A DNA stretch of 64,000 nt from assembly GCF_015277875.1 (NCBI RefSeq), contig NZ_CP063814.1, positions 3,100,001-3,164,000 on the forward strand. Direction: 5' to 3'. The first letter of the stretch is position 1, and each line of letters starts with the position of its first letter. Position numbers and translations under genes: made by a program. Origin of the DNA: Microbacterium luteum. Lineage in GTDB: Bacteria; Actinomycetota; Actinomycetes; Actinomycetales; Microbacteriaceae. The notes beneath the pieces were generated by a model. The model made no database searches. It saw only the letters and a program-made list of their open reading frames with translations, and had not been told where the DNA came from. This document shows, piece after piece, positions 50,344-58,934 of the stretch.

Positions 50344-50937
50344 TCACGCGCGGCCGGGCGCGTACCGGCCGAGCACGATGTCGACGAGGCGTTCGGCTTC
50401 GCCGTCGTCGGCGTCGGAGCGTGCGACGATCCGCAGCACGATCGCACCGATGAGAAGCTCCACGATCGACGCGATGGGGGCCTCCGCGGGAAGCTCTCCG
50501 TCGGACACCCCCTGCTCGAGTCGTCGCACGAGGTCGGCGTCGGCGCCGAGGTTGTCGCGCACGCGCTCGCCGATGGCGGGGTTGATCGTGCCGGCGGCGA
50601 CGAGCGACTTCAGCATCTCGTCGTGCTCCGGGTCGTCGACGAACGCCAGCACCGTGCGCATCCACCGTGCGAGGTCGTCGCGCAGCGTGCCGTCGAAGCG
50701 GGGCACCACCTGCTCGGGCATGAGCATGCCCTCGATGAGCGCCTCGGCGACCAGGTCGCTCTTGGTCGGCCACCACCGGTAGATCGTCTGCTTGCCGACG
50801 GCCGCCTCGGCGGCGATGCCCTCGATGCTCAGCTGCGCGAAGCCCTTCTCCAGGAACAGCCGCGCCGTCGCGCGGAGGATCGCCAGCCGCGCCGCCTCGC
50901 TGCGGGGCGCACCACCTCGTCGGTCTGTCACGGTCAT
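50344..50937 (-). CDS. TetR family transcriptional regulator
   Basis: A 197-aa repressor. The N-terminal helix-turn-helix is seen as ILRATARLFLEKGFAQLSIE ... GIAAEAAVGKQTIYRWWPTKSDLV, and the C-terminal ligand domain is typical (VDDPEHDEMLKSLVAAG). It is divergent from the MMPL exporter, with an inverted repeat in the 76-bp gap, so it most likely represses the exporter and itself. The inducer is unknown. Confidence 0.92.
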   Translation of the reverse strand: MTVTDRRGGAPRSEAARLAILRATARLFLEKGFAQLSIEGIAAEAAVGKQTIYRWWPTKSDLVAEALIEGMLMPEQVVPRFDGTLRDDLARWMRTVLAFVDDPEHDEMLKSLVAAGTINPAIGERVRDNLGADADLVRRLEQGVSDGELPAEAPIASIVELLIGAIVLRIVARSDADDGEAERLVDIVLGRYAPGRA

Positions 50938-50950
50938 CCTCGATCCAGGT

Positions 50951-50966
50951 TACGAGACGGTTCGTA
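50951..50966. promoter_or_regulatory. Candidate TetR operator
   Basis: TACGA-GACGGT-TCGTA is a 5+6+5 inverted repeat in the divergent tetR/mmpL gap; a further TCGTA follows immediately downstream. Confidence 0.55.
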
Positions 50967-51013
50967 TCGTATGCTGTCGTCGCTCCCGATCGCATCCGCC
51001 ACGAAAGGTGATC

Positions 51014-53617
51014 ATGGCAGAACTGCTGTACCGGCTCGGCAAGGCCTCCGCGAAGCGCGCGTGGATCGTGATCGTCGCGTGGGCGGCGGTCCTGGGGCTC
51101 GCCGGCGGCGCGTTCGCCGTCGGCTTCGGCACCCTCGCGACGAGCTTCGACGTGCCCGGCACCGCATCGGGCGAGGTGATCGACGAGCTGGCCGAGGAGC
51201 TGCCGGATTATGCCGGCGCATCGGGTCAGGTCGTCTACCACGCCGAGGACGGCGAGGCCCTCACCGCCGACCAGCAGGCCGACATCGCCGCCGTCGCCGA
51301 GGGGCTCTCCGACCTTCCCGACGTCGCGCAGGTCGTCGATCCCTTCGAGACCGAGCAGGAGCGCGCGGACCGCGAACAGGAGATCGTCGACGGTCGCGCC
51401 GAGATCGAGGACGGCCAGGAGCAGCTCGACGCCGGCCAGGAGCAGCTGGATGCCGCGCTCGACGACCTCGAAGCCGGGCAGGAGCAGCTCGACGCCGGGC
51501 ACGAGCAGCTCGACGCCGCTCGCGAACAGGCCGAAGCCGCCGGCGCACCCGCCGAGCAGATCGCCGCGCTCGATGCGCAGCAGGCCGAGCTCGACGCCCA
51601 GCAGGAGCAGCTCGCCGCGGCCCGCGAGGAGATCGCCGCGCAGCAGGCCGAGCTCGACGAGGGTCGCGCCGATCTCGTCGAGGGCGCGGAGCAGCTCGAG
51701 CTCGGCGCCGATCTGCTCGCGCTCTCGGACGGCATCCGCGTCGTGTCCGAGGACGGCGCGACCGCGCTGGTGAACGTCTCGTTCGACGTGCCGCTGCTGG
51801 AGCTCGACGCCGCATCGAAGGAGGCCGTGATCTCCTACGTCGAGGCGAATCCGATCGACGGCGTCGAGTACGCCTTCTCGTCGACCCTCGCCCAGTCGGT
51901 TCCGAACCTGATCGGCGTCGGAGAGATCGCGGGCCTCGCGATCGCCGCGGTCGTGCTGCTGGTCATGCTCGGCACGGTCATCGCCGCAGCGCTGCCCATC
52001 GTCACCGCTCTCGTCGGCGTAGGCATCGCGGTGCTTGCCGCCCTGTCCCTGTCCGGCGTGCTGGACATGTCGAGCGTCACGCCGGTGCTCGGCATCATGC
52101 TCGGGCTGGCGGTCGGCATCGACTACTCGCTGTTCATCATCAACCGCCACCGCAAACAGCTGCTCGAGGGCGCGGAGATGCGCGAATCCATCGGACTCGC
52201 CAACGGCACCGCGGGAAACGCGGTCACCTTCGCCGGCTCCACCGTCATCATCGCGCTGCTGGCGCTGAACATCACCGGCATCCCCTTCCTCGGGCTCATG
52301 GGAACCGTCGGCGCGTTCGCTGTGCTCATCGCCGTGCTGATCGCCGTCACGCTCACGCCCGCGCTGCTCGGGCTCATCGGTCCCCGCGTGCTGAACCGGC
52401 GCGCCCGGGCGAAGGTCGGCACCGTCCACCACGAGGATTCCGGCGCCGCCCCCATGGGCACGTGGCGAGCCGTGCTCACGGCGGCCGGTGCGATCATCGC
52501 GCTGCTGGTGATCGCCATCCCGGCCCTGTCGATGCGCGTCGGACTGCCCGACGGCTCGAGCGAGCCCGAAGAGTCGTACGCCTACCAGGCGTACACGCTC
52601 ACCGAGGAGGCGTTCGGCGCCGGCGTCAACGGCACGCTGCTCGTATCGGCGACGCTGCCCGGCGACCTCGACGACACGGCCGAGCTGCAGGCGCAGCTCG
52701 ACATCGCCACCGCCCTGTCCGACCTCGACGGCGTCGTCGCCGTCGCACCGATCGCCGTATCGGATGACGGCACCCTGGCGGCGTTCCAGGTGGTGCCCGA
52801 AGACGGGCCGAGCTCGGTGTCGACCGAGGAGCTCGTGCGCGACCTGCGCACCCTGCCCCCCGTCGACGGCGAATACGCACTCGGCGTGGCCGGCCAGGCC
52901 GCCATCAACATCGACATCTCCGAGAACCTCGCCGCGGTGCTGCCGCTGTACATCGCGGTCGTCGTCGGACTGTCCCTGATCATCATGATCGTGGTGTTCC
53001 GGTCGCTGCTCGTGCCGATCATCGCGACGGGCGGGTTCATCCTGTCGCTGTTCGCCACCTACGGCGCGACCGTCGCGGTGTTCCAGTGGGGCTGGGGCGC
53101 CGACATCATCGGCCTGCACGCGACCGGCCCCATCCTGAGCTTCCTGCCGGTGCTGCTCGTGGGCATCCTCTTCGGCCTCGCCATGGACTACCAGCTGTTC
53201 CTGTCCTCCGGCATGCGGGAGGCGTTCGTCCACGGCGCCCCTGCCCGCCTCGCCGTGATGCGGGGGCTTCGCGCCGGCCGCGCCGTGGTCACGGCGGCGG
53301 GCCTGATCATGGTCTCGGTGTTCGGCGGGTTCATCTTCGCCGAGTCGACCATGATCCGCTCGATCGGGTTCGGTCTCGCCTTCGGTGTGCTGCTCGACGC
53401 CTTCGTCGTGCGAATGCTGCTCATGCCCGCGCTCATGCACCTGCTCGGCCGCTCGGCCTGGTGGCTGCCCCGATGGCTCGACCGGATCATCCCGAACGTC
53501 GACGTCGAGGGCGCCAAGCTCGAGCGCGCCCACCACGCCCCCTGGGCCGACGGTGACGAACCGGCCGGCGACGAGCCGCTGACACGGCGCGAGGCCCGCG
53601 AGCGCGGCGAGCTCTGA
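51014..53617 (+). CDS. MMPL/RND family transporter with coiled-coil insert
   Basis: An 867-aa exporter of the actinobacterial MMPL family. It has two halves with about six helices each, GIDYSLFIINRHRKQL in the first and GLAMDYQLFLSSGMREA in the second (the Asp-Tyr pairs of proton relay). Between helix 1 and helix 2 the periplasmic domain contains a long Gln/Glu/Leu heptad-like repeat (about residues 125-235; units of EQLDAG) predicted to be a coiled coil. The likely substrates are lipids or drugs. It is controlled by the divergent TetR gene. A basic, charged C-terminal tail ends the protein. Confidence 0.93.
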   Translation: MAELLYRLGKASAKRAWIVIVAWAAVLGLAGGAFAVGFGTLATSFDVPGTASGEVIDELAEELPDYAGASGQVVYHAEDGEALTADQQADIAAVAEGLSDLPDVAQVVDPFETEQERADREQEIVDGRAEIEDGQEQLDAGQEQLDAALDDLEAGQEQLDAGHEQLDAAREQAEAAGAPAEQIAALDAQQAELDAQQEQLAAAREEIAAQQAELDEGRADLVEGAEQLELGADLLALSDGIRVVSEDGATALVNVSFDVPLLELDAASKEAVISYVEANPIDGVEYAFSSTLAQSVPNLIGVGEIAGLAIAAVVLLVMLGTVIAAALPIVTALVGVGIAVLAALSLSGVLDMSSVTPVLGIMLGLAVGIDYSLFIINRHRKQLLEGAEMRESIGLANGTAGNAVTFAGSTVIIALLALNITGIPFLGLMGTVGAFAVLIAVLIAVTLTPALLGLIGPRVLNRRARAKVGTVHHEDSGAAPMGTWRAVLTAAGAIIALLVIAIPALSMRVGLPDGSSEPEESYAYQAYTLTEEAFGAGVNGTLLVSATLPGDLDDTAELQAQLDIATALSDLDGVVAVAPIAVSDDGTLAAFQVVPEDGPSSVSTEELVRDLRTLPPVDGEYALGVAGQAAINIDISENLAAVLPLYIAVVVGLSLIIMIVVFRSLLVPIIATGGFILSLFATYGATVAVFQWGWGADIIGLHATGPILSFLPVLLVGILFGLAMDYQLFLSSGMREAFVHGAPARLAVMRGLRAGRAVVTAAGLIMVSVFGGFIFAESTMIRSIGFGLAFGVLLDAFVVRMLLMPALMHLLGRSAWWLPRWLDRIIPNVDVEGAKLERAHHAPWADGDEPAGDEPLTRREARERGEL

Positions 53618-53627
53618 CACCTTCGCC

Positions 53628-53713
53628 GTCGACAACACAGGAGATCCGCGCGCCATGGGCTCGTCACGGCGCCTGACGCGCCGTCCGGCCCGCGAATCTC
53701 CTGTGTTGTTCAC
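53628..53713. repeat. Palindromic element, family 2, copy 2
   Basis: Left arm ACAACACAGGAGATCCGCG and right arm CGCGAATCTCCTGTGTTGTT pair almost perfectly. It shares arms with the element at 904-989. It occupies the convergent gap between mmpL and a lipoprotein gene, but lacks the T-run of a terminator. Confidence 0.75.
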
Positions 53714-53736
53714 GCCGCTCACGGCCGCCGGCGGGG

Positions 53737-54615
53737 TCAGCTTTCGCTGAACCCGCACCAGTCGGCGACCCACGTGAGGATGCGGCCGCGCAGCGCGTCG
53801 CCGACGAAGAGCTCGACCTCGCCGGACTCCCCTGCCACCGAGACCCGCACATCGAAGATCGTGCCGCGTTTGTCCTCTTGCACCGCGTGAGCGTCGCAGC
53901 GGGTGGGGACGACCGGCAGGTCGAGGGTCGTGGGTTCCTTCCCCGGCTGCACGAGCACCCCGATCGGGAGCACGCCGTCGATGGTGGCGTCGCCGAAGGT
54001 GAGCAGGTTGGTCTGCTGGACCGCGGTCACTTCCGCCTCGCCGTCGCCCACCGCAACGATCTCCATGTGCAACAGCGCCGGTTCGCCCGAGGGTGACGGC
54101 GAGAACCCCGTGAACGCGATGTCGGCCGCGGCGGCGAGCGCCTCGGCCCGGCACTCCCGGTCGTGGAGGGGACCGGCGAACCCGAGCGGATCCGCGATCG
54201 GAAGAGTGACGCCGCGAGAGGTGCCGTCGGCGATGAGCTCGAGGCGCACCGACGGATCCGCACTCGATGCGATATCGCACGTGACCGCAGGCAGCTGCAC
54301 CCGGATGTCGATGGATCCCCCGGCGGGAACCGTGCTCCCCCGGTCCACGAGCCGGACCGCATCCGCCACGAACCGCGGATCGACGACGGCGACCTCACCG
54401 ATCCGCACGGCTGCCCCGGAGAGGTTCTCCACTCGCACCTGCGCGTGCCGCTCCGCCACGTCCGCGCGCAGCTGGATCAGGGCCGCCCGCAGCTCCGGCT
54501 CGCCGCTCCCGCCGGATCCGTCCGTCGGGCCGCCGGCGCACCCCGTCAGCACCGCGAGCGCGAACGCCGCGACCAGCGCGCGTCGCCTCACACGCATCCG
54601 CGCCGCCCCTCGCAT
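53737..54615 (-). CDS. Predicted lipoprotein of unknown function
   Basis: A 292-aa protein with a lipobox (VLTGCAG) after a basic signal peptide and no membrane helix beyond it. The mature part is beta-rich, with repeated Ig-like strand patterns (RVENLSGAAVRIGEVAVVDP, IDIRVQLPAVTC) and three further cysteines. Family unknown. GTG/ATG ambiguity: ATG 54615 is used, and a second ATG at 54597 gives a more normal signal peptide. Confidence 0.75.
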   Translation of the reverse strand: MRGAARMRVRRRALVAAFALAVLTGCAGGPTDGSGGSGEPELRAALIQLRADVAERHAQVRVENLSGAAVRIGEVAVVDPRFVADAVRLVDRGSTVPAGGSIDIRVQLPAVTCDIASSADPSVRLELIADGTSRGVTLPIADPLGFAGPLHDRECRAEALAAAADIAFTGFSPSPSGEPALLHMEIVAVGDGEAEVTAVQQTNLLTFGDATIDGVLPIGVLVQPGKEPTTLDLPVVPTRCDAHAVQEDKRGTIFDVRVSVAGESGEVELFVGDALRGRILTWVADWCGFSES

Positions 54616-54645
54616 GCGCTCACGCTACGCCCGCCGCTCCCTCCT

Positions 54646-54714
54646 CGGGAGGACATCGCCGTTCCAGAGGATCCTGCTCGCGAATCCGTCCTCTCGGGGA
54701 GGGAAATCCTCTCG
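54646..54714. repeat. 69-bp palindromic element, family 5
   Basis: Units CGGGAGGAC and CAGAGGATCC in direct order, then GTCCTCTCGG and ATCCTCTCG in inverted order, giving the same two-direct-two-inverted plan and the same 69-bp length as family 1, with a different core. It lies between the lipoprotein start and the menC-like gene end. Confidence 0.65.
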
Positions 54715-54749
54715 AAGCAGCGGGAAGAGGGCGGCGGGCCGGGCCCGGG

Positions 54750-55883
54750 TCAGGGGCGGATGACGGCCTTCTCGACGGTGAACGCGTCGAGAGCATCGGG
54801 GTCGATATCGACACCGAGGCCCGGTCCGGTCGGCACGCGCACGTGCCCGTCGTCGAGCACGGCGGGTTCGGTCACGATGTCGCGGGCGTAGAACCGGTCA
54901 GCGGCGGAGACGTCACCGGGAAGGGTGAAGCCCGGCAGAGCGGCGAGCGCGGCGTTCGCCGCCCGGCCGATGCCGGTCTCGAGCATGCCGCCGCACCACA
55001 CCGGCACGTCGGCGTCGCGGCACAGGTCGTGGATGGCGATCGCCTCGAGATAGCCACCCACGCGCCCGGCCTTGATGTTCACGATCGCGGCCGACCCGAG
55101 CGCGAGCGCGTCGGCGGCGGCCTTGCGCGAGGTGATCGACTCGTCGAGGCAGACCGGCGTCGACAGGCTGCCGGCGAGGGTGGCGTGATCCACCAGGTCG
55201 TCCTCCTGCAGCGGCTGCTCGATGAGCAGCAGGTCGAACCGGTCGAGCTGCGCGAGGGTGTCCGTGTCGGCCAGGGTGTAGGCCGAGTTGGCGTCGACCT
55301 GCAGGGGGATCGAGCCGAACGCCTCGCGCACCGCGGCGGTGTCGTCGATGTCGCGACCGGGTTTGATCTTGATCTTGATGCGCACGTAGCCGTCGTCGAG
55401 GTATCCGCGAACGGTCTCGACGAGGGCGGTGGGGTCGCGCTGAATGCCGACCGACACCCCGGAGGGCACCCGGTCGGCGACCGCACCGGCGTAGGACCCG
55501 AACGAACGCCCTTCGCCCCGCAGGGCGGCGTCGAGCACGGCGAGCTCGAGCCCCGCCTTGGCCATCCGGTGCCCGACGAAGGGCTCGAGCACGCTCGCGA
55601 TCCGCTCCGGCGCGATGGTTCGCTCGGCCAGCAGCGCCGGGATGAGGAAGCGCGTCGCGACATCCCACGCGCCCTGGGTGTACTCGCTCGAGTACAGCGG
55701 CGCCTGCTGCGTGACGATCTCACCCCATCCCTCGACCCCGTCGGCGAGAGCGCGCACGACGATCACCTCGCGAACCGTCTCGGTGCCGAACGACGTCGTG
55801 AACGGCGAGACGAGCGGGATGTGCAGCACGCGCAGCTCGAATCCGTCGAGGTCGACGGATGCTGCGGGGCGGGTGACCGGCAT
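54750..55883 (-). CDS. o-Succinylbenzoate synthase/N-succinylamino acid racemase (enolase superfamily)
   Basis: A 377-aa MenC class II-type enzyme. The catalytic Lys motif is VRIKIKIKPGRD (about residue 167), metal ligands are in QVDANSAYT and LIEQPL plus CLDESITS, and the second catalytic Lys is in VNIKAGRVGG. Proteins of this subgroup often have both OSBS and N-succinylamino acid racemase activity. No other menaquinone gene is in the window, whereas a COG3375-type acyltransferase lies 1.1 kb away, so the racemase role is more likely here. Confidence 0.88.
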   Translation of the reverse strand: MPVTRPAASVDLDGFELRVLHIPLVSPFTTSFGTETVREVIVVRALADGVEGWGEIVTQQAPLYSSEYTQGAWDVATRFLIPALLAERTIAPERIASVLEPFVGHRMAKAGLELAVLDAALRGEGRSFGSYAGAVADRVPSGVSVGIQRDPTALVETVRGYLDDGYVRIKIKIKPGRDIDDTAAVREAFGSIPLQVDANSAYTLADTDTLAQLDRFDLLLIEQPLQEDDLVDHATLAGSLSTPVCLDESITSRKAAADALALGSAAIVNIKAGRVGGYLEAIAIHDLCRDADVPVWCGGMLETGIGRAANAALAALPGFTLPGDVSAADRFYARDIVTEPAVLDDGHVRVPTGPGLGVDIDPDALDAFTVEKAVIRP

Positions 55884-55985
55884 CCCCCCACGTTAGCGAG
55901 GTACCGCAGACGGTCGTCGAGCGTTCGGCGTCTAACGCCAGGCAGGACGCCTGTAAAGCCCCTCTCCCGCGTCGGATTCGGGTCG

Positions 55986-55991
55986 TAGCGT
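55986..55991 (+). promoter_or_regulatory. -10 box (TAGCGT) of a leaderless transcript
   Basis: TAGCGT followed by 7 nt and the ATG at 55999; no Shine-Dalgarno. Confidence 0.5.
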
Positions 55992-55998
55992 CGGCACC

Positions 55999-56799
55999 AT
56001 GCAGACGACATTCCATCCTCGACGCGCGATCGTGACCGGCTCGGACTCGGGCATCGGCGCGGCCACCGCGCTGGCGCTCGCCGACGCGGGTCTCGACGTC
56101 GTCGTGACCTGGCACAGCGACCAGGACGGTGCGGAGGAGACCGCGCGGGGTGTGCGGGATCGCGGCCGCCGCGCGCATGTGCGGCAGTTCGACGCGACCG
56201 ATCTCGACCGGGTGGAAGCCGACATCGACAGCATGGCCGACGAGCTCGGCGGCCTCGACGTCTTCGTGAACAACTCCGGCGGCGGCAACGGGGGCCCGTT
56301 CCTCGATCTCGACCTGGCGACGTGGCGCAGCATCGTCTCGCTCAACCTCGACGGCGCGTTCCTCGCCCTGCAGGCGGCTGCTCGCAGGATGGCGACGCAG
56401 CGCACCGGCGGCCGCCTGATCGCCGTCACGAGCGTGCACGAGCATCAGCCGCGCGTGGAGTCCGCCCCGTATGTCGCCGCCAAGCACGGCCTCGGTGGCC
56501 TGCTGAAGGTCATGGCGCAGGAGCTCGGAGCGCACGGCATCACCGCGAACGCCGTAGCACCCGGCGAGATCGCGACGCCGATCAACGACATGGAGGCCGG
56601 CGACGCCGAGCAGACCCACCGCGCCGGCATCCCGCTGGCTCGTCCGGGTGCGCCCGAGGAGGTCGCCGCGGTGGTCGCGTTCCTCGCCTCGCCGGCCTCA
56701 AGCTATGTGACGGGCGCGAGCTGGGTGGTCGACGGTGGGATGCTTCAGATGGGACCGCAGGCGGGCTCCCATCTGAACAGCGACGAATGGAGGATCTGA
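55999..56799 (+). CDS. SDR family oxidoreductase
   Basis: A 266-aa classical short-chain dehydrogenase. TGSDSGIGAA is the cofactor loop, NNSGGGNGG the middle motif (Asn-Ser in place of NAG), SAPYVAAKHG the catalytic Tyr/Lys and GASWVVDGGMLQM the C-terminus. The substrate is unknown; glucose-1-dehydrogenase-like. It shares TGATG with the 62-aa gene downstream. Confidence 0.88.
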   Translation: MQTTFHPRRAIVTGSDSGIGAATALALADAGLDVVVTWHSDQDGAEETARGVRDRGRRAHVRQFDATDLDRVEADIDSMADELGGLDVFVNNSGGGNGGPFLDLDLATWRSIVSLNLDGAFLALQAAARRMATQRTGGRLIAVTSVHEHQPRVESAPYVAAKHGLGGLLKVMAQELGAHGITANAVAPGEIATPINDMEAGDAEQTHRAGIPLARPGAPEEVAAVVAFLASPASSYVTGASWVVDGGMLQMGPQAGSHLNSDEWRI

Positions 56800-56987
56800 T
56801 GTCGGGAGCGGACGAGATGACCCCCGAGGAGAAGCGGCACGACCAGCTGACCTCGGCGCCGGCGGCCACGGAAGACGACGCGGCTCCGCGGATCGAGATC
56901 ACCGAGCACGACGGCATCACGCGGATCGACGTGCGCGACGACGCCGAGGTGCGGCCGGGGGGCCCGCAGGTCCCGGAAGAAGACTGA
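56799..56987 (+). CDS. Small acidic protein
   Basis: A 62-aa, strongly charged frame (Glu/Asp-rich, MTPEEKRHDQLTSAP start), no membrane segment. The ATG at 56799 shares a base with the SDR stop (TGATG), a strong sign it is translated. Function unknown, probably disordered. Confidence 0.55.
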   Translation: MSGADEMTPEEKRHDQLTSAPAATEDDAAPRIEITEHDGITRIDVRDDAEVRPGGPQVPEED

Positions 56988-57023
56988 GCCGGCTCCTCGT
57001 CCCACCGGTTGGGCGCCTGCCGG

Positions 57024-57743
57024 TCAAGGACGCACGAGGAGGTAGCCGCGGGCGTCGTCGAACCCACCGATGACGAGCCCGTCGGCCAGATGCGCCAGCA
57101 GCTGCTCGCGCACCCGGAGACGCCAGGCGCTCGCGGCAATGGGGTCGCTGCGGCGGAGCGTCTCGATGTCGGCGGGCACCTCCACGGCGGCGACGACGCT
57201 GTCATCGGGCGGAGTGAGGGCGGGAGCCGAGGCGATCGCCCACGCGACGAGGATGCGGTCCGTCTCGTCGCCGCGGTTGACGCCGTCATCCATCGCGCCG
57301 TAGTGGTTCACCAGGTACTCGACGGCGCGCACGCCGAGAACACGGAAGTTGAAGTGGGCATTGCGACGCACGAGCGGATCGAAGGTCCAGGTGATCGTGC
57401 CGACATCGCGGGCGAGCGCCCATTCGCGCTGGTGCTGCTTCAGCAGCCGACCGACGCCCCGCCCCTGATGCTCCGGCAGGACGCCGGTGATGTGGGAGTG
57501 CATCGTGCGCTCGGGCGGCGCTCCGAAGAAAGCCACCGAAGCACCGACCATCTCGGCTTCGCGCCAGATGCCCACGGTGTACGACCCGGCATGGGCCATC
57601 GCGCGCAGCAGCTGCGGCGGCATCGCGGCGCGATCACCGCCCCACACGCGCGCGAGCACCTCACTCGCGACGACCGCGTCGTCCACGGTCGCCAGTGGCC
57701 GGATGTCGAGCCCGGCCGACGTCTCCCCGTGCTCCGCGATCAT
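57024..57743 (-). CDS. COG3375-type GNAT acyltransferase (N-succinyltransferase-like)
   Basis: A 239-aa two-part GNAT. ARVWGGDRAAMPPQLLRAMAHAG, then MHSHITGVLPEHQGRGVGRLLKQHQREWAL (acyl-CoA loop) and WTFDPLVRRNAHFNFRVLG and NHYGAMDDGVNRGDETDR are the hallmarks of COG3375. In Geobacillus-type loci that family succinylates D-amino acids for an N-succinylamino acid racemase. ATG 57743 is preferred over GTG 57752. Confidence 0.85.
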   Translation of the reverse strand: MIAEHGETSAGLDIRPLATVDDAVVASEVLARVWGGDRAAMPPQLLRAMAHAGSYTVGIWREAEMVGASVAFFGAPPERTMHSHITGVLPEHQGRGVGRLLKQHQREWALARDVGTITWTFDPLVRRNAHFNFRVLGVRAVEYLVNHYGAMDDGVNRGDETDRILVAWAIASAPALTPPDDSVVAAVEVPADIETLRRSDPIAASAWRLRVREQLLAHLADGLVIGGFDDARGYLLVRP

Positions 57744-57773
57744 GCCGCCCACGATACGCGGGCGGCAAGGCGC

Positions 57774-58013
57774 TCACTGCGGTGAGCGCCCGGTCTCCTG
57801 CTGCAGCCGATCGATCTGCTCCGAGGCCTCGGCCTTGCTGATGTCAGCGGGAATCTCCTCGCCCGCCTCACGCGCCAGGGTGTCGAGGTAGCTGCGCTGG
57901 GGAGCGGTCATCGGCTCGTCGCCGGTGACCCACGTCGACGGGTCCTTCTCGGCGGCGGTGTCGCCGTCGTCGGTGGCGCCGAGCATCTCACGGTCATCAT
58001 TCGCCTGTGCCAT
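57774..58013 (-). CDS. DUF3072 domain-containing protein
   Basis: A 79-aa protein with the full DUF3072 pattern: DPSTWVTGDEPMTAPQRSYL, then KAEASEQIDRLQQETGR. A small cytosolic actinobacterial protein of unknown role. It starts with GGCACAGGCGA upstream of ATG. Not coupled to its neighbours. Confidence 0.85.
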   Translation of the reverse strand: MAQANDDREMLGATDDGDTAAEKDPSTWVTGDEPMTAPQRSYLDTLAREAGEEIPADISKAEASEQIDRLQQETGRSPQ

Positions 58014-58066
58014 GGGTCGATGCTAGGCAGCGGTCCCGACACCGGGGCGGGGGTTGACGTGCCGGC

Positions 58067-58852
58067 TCAGCGCGGGTCCGTCGTCGTGACGTGCTCGGCG
58101 AACAGGCCCGGCCAGGCCATGATCCCGTAGGGCGTCCTCGCGATGACCAGCCGCGCGTCGGGCAGCAGCTTCTTCAAGCGCTTCGCGGTGGAGACCGGAT
58201 GCGCCGCATCCCCCGTCCAGGCGAGGATCAGCGTCGGCGTCGTGATGCGCGACACCGCCTTCTCGCTCGGGAAGTCGGTGCTCGCCGCGCCGCGCAGCAC
58301 CGTGGGAAGCAGGTCCTCGGGCACGGTCGGCGTCGTCGAGGGCGCATCCGACAGCGCCGGGGGCACGGGCGCGGTGTGGTTGGCGTGGAAGACCCCGAGG
58401 CCCTCCTTCTCGATGAGCGCCGCGTTCGCGCGGTAGAGCTGCGTCTGCGCCGACCGGGTCTCCCACGCGGTCGGCGGCACGACCAGGGTGAGACTGGCGA
58501 ACCGCTCCGGATGCTTCTTCGCGGCATGCAGCAGGGTCGCCGATCCCATCGACGGCCCGACGGCGTGCACGGGCTCTCCCGGCGCGACGTGGTCGAGCAG
58601 GGCCAGGAGGTCTTTCGCGAGGCGGTTCCACTGGTACGACCTCGGATCGAGGTCGCCGGTGGATCCGCCGTGTCCGCGGGCGTCGTACCGCAGCACGCGA
58701 TGGCCGCGCAGGGAGCGGGCGAGATCGAGCCCGAGCTGGGCGTCACGATCGCGGGATGACGTCAGGCCGTGCAGCTGCACCACGAGCGGGCCGGCGTCGC
58801 CGGTGATCTCGTAGTCGAGCGCAGCCCCGTGCGGAACCTCGAGAGTGGGCAC
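58067..58852 (-). CDS. Alpha/beta hydrolase
   Basis: A 261-aa alpha/beta-fold hydrolase. Oxyanion HGLTSSRD, nucleophile GPSMGSATL (Ser in G-x-S-x-G), an acid Asp in the LILAWTGDAAHPVS segment (GDxxxP) and the C-terminal region follow the usual order. The usual catalytic histidine near the end is not evident (only AEHVTTT), so activity is uncertain. GTG 58852 is the start. Substrate unknown. Confidence 0.85.
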   Translation of the reverse strand: MPTLEVPHGAALDYEITGDAGPLVVQLHGLTSSRDRDAQLGLDLARSLRGHRVLRYDARGHGGSTGDLDPRSYQWNRLAKDLLALLDHVAPGEPVHAVGPSMGSATLLHAAKKHPERFASLTLVVPPTAWETRSAQTQLYRANAALIEKEGLGVFHANHTAPVPPALSDAPSTTPTVPEDLLPTVLRGAASTDFPSEKAVSRITTPTLILAWTGDAAHPVSTAKRLKKLLPDARLVIARTPYGIMAWPGLFAEHVTTTDPR

Positions 58853-58921
58853 CGTTCCTCCATCTCCGGTGCACCGTCGCCGGTTGTGACATGCCGTCGC
58901 GGGAACGAAACACCGGGCCTC

Positions 58922-58927
58922 TACACT
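58922..58927 (+). promoter_or_regulatory. -10 box (TACACT) of a leaderless transcript
   Basis: TACACT followed by 7 nt and the ATG at 58935; no Shine-Dalgarno. Confidence 0.5.
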
Positions 58928-58934
58928 ACGGGCG

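Noticed and set aside
50312..54280. A 1322-codon minus-strand frame across tetR, mmpL and the lipoprotein
   Set aside because: No recognisable domain; antisense to the well-supported MMPL exporter.
54750..55883. Menaquinone o-succinylbenzoate synthase (menC) as the only call
   Set aside because: No other men genes are in the window, and a COG3375 acyltransferase is close by, so the call is kept broad.
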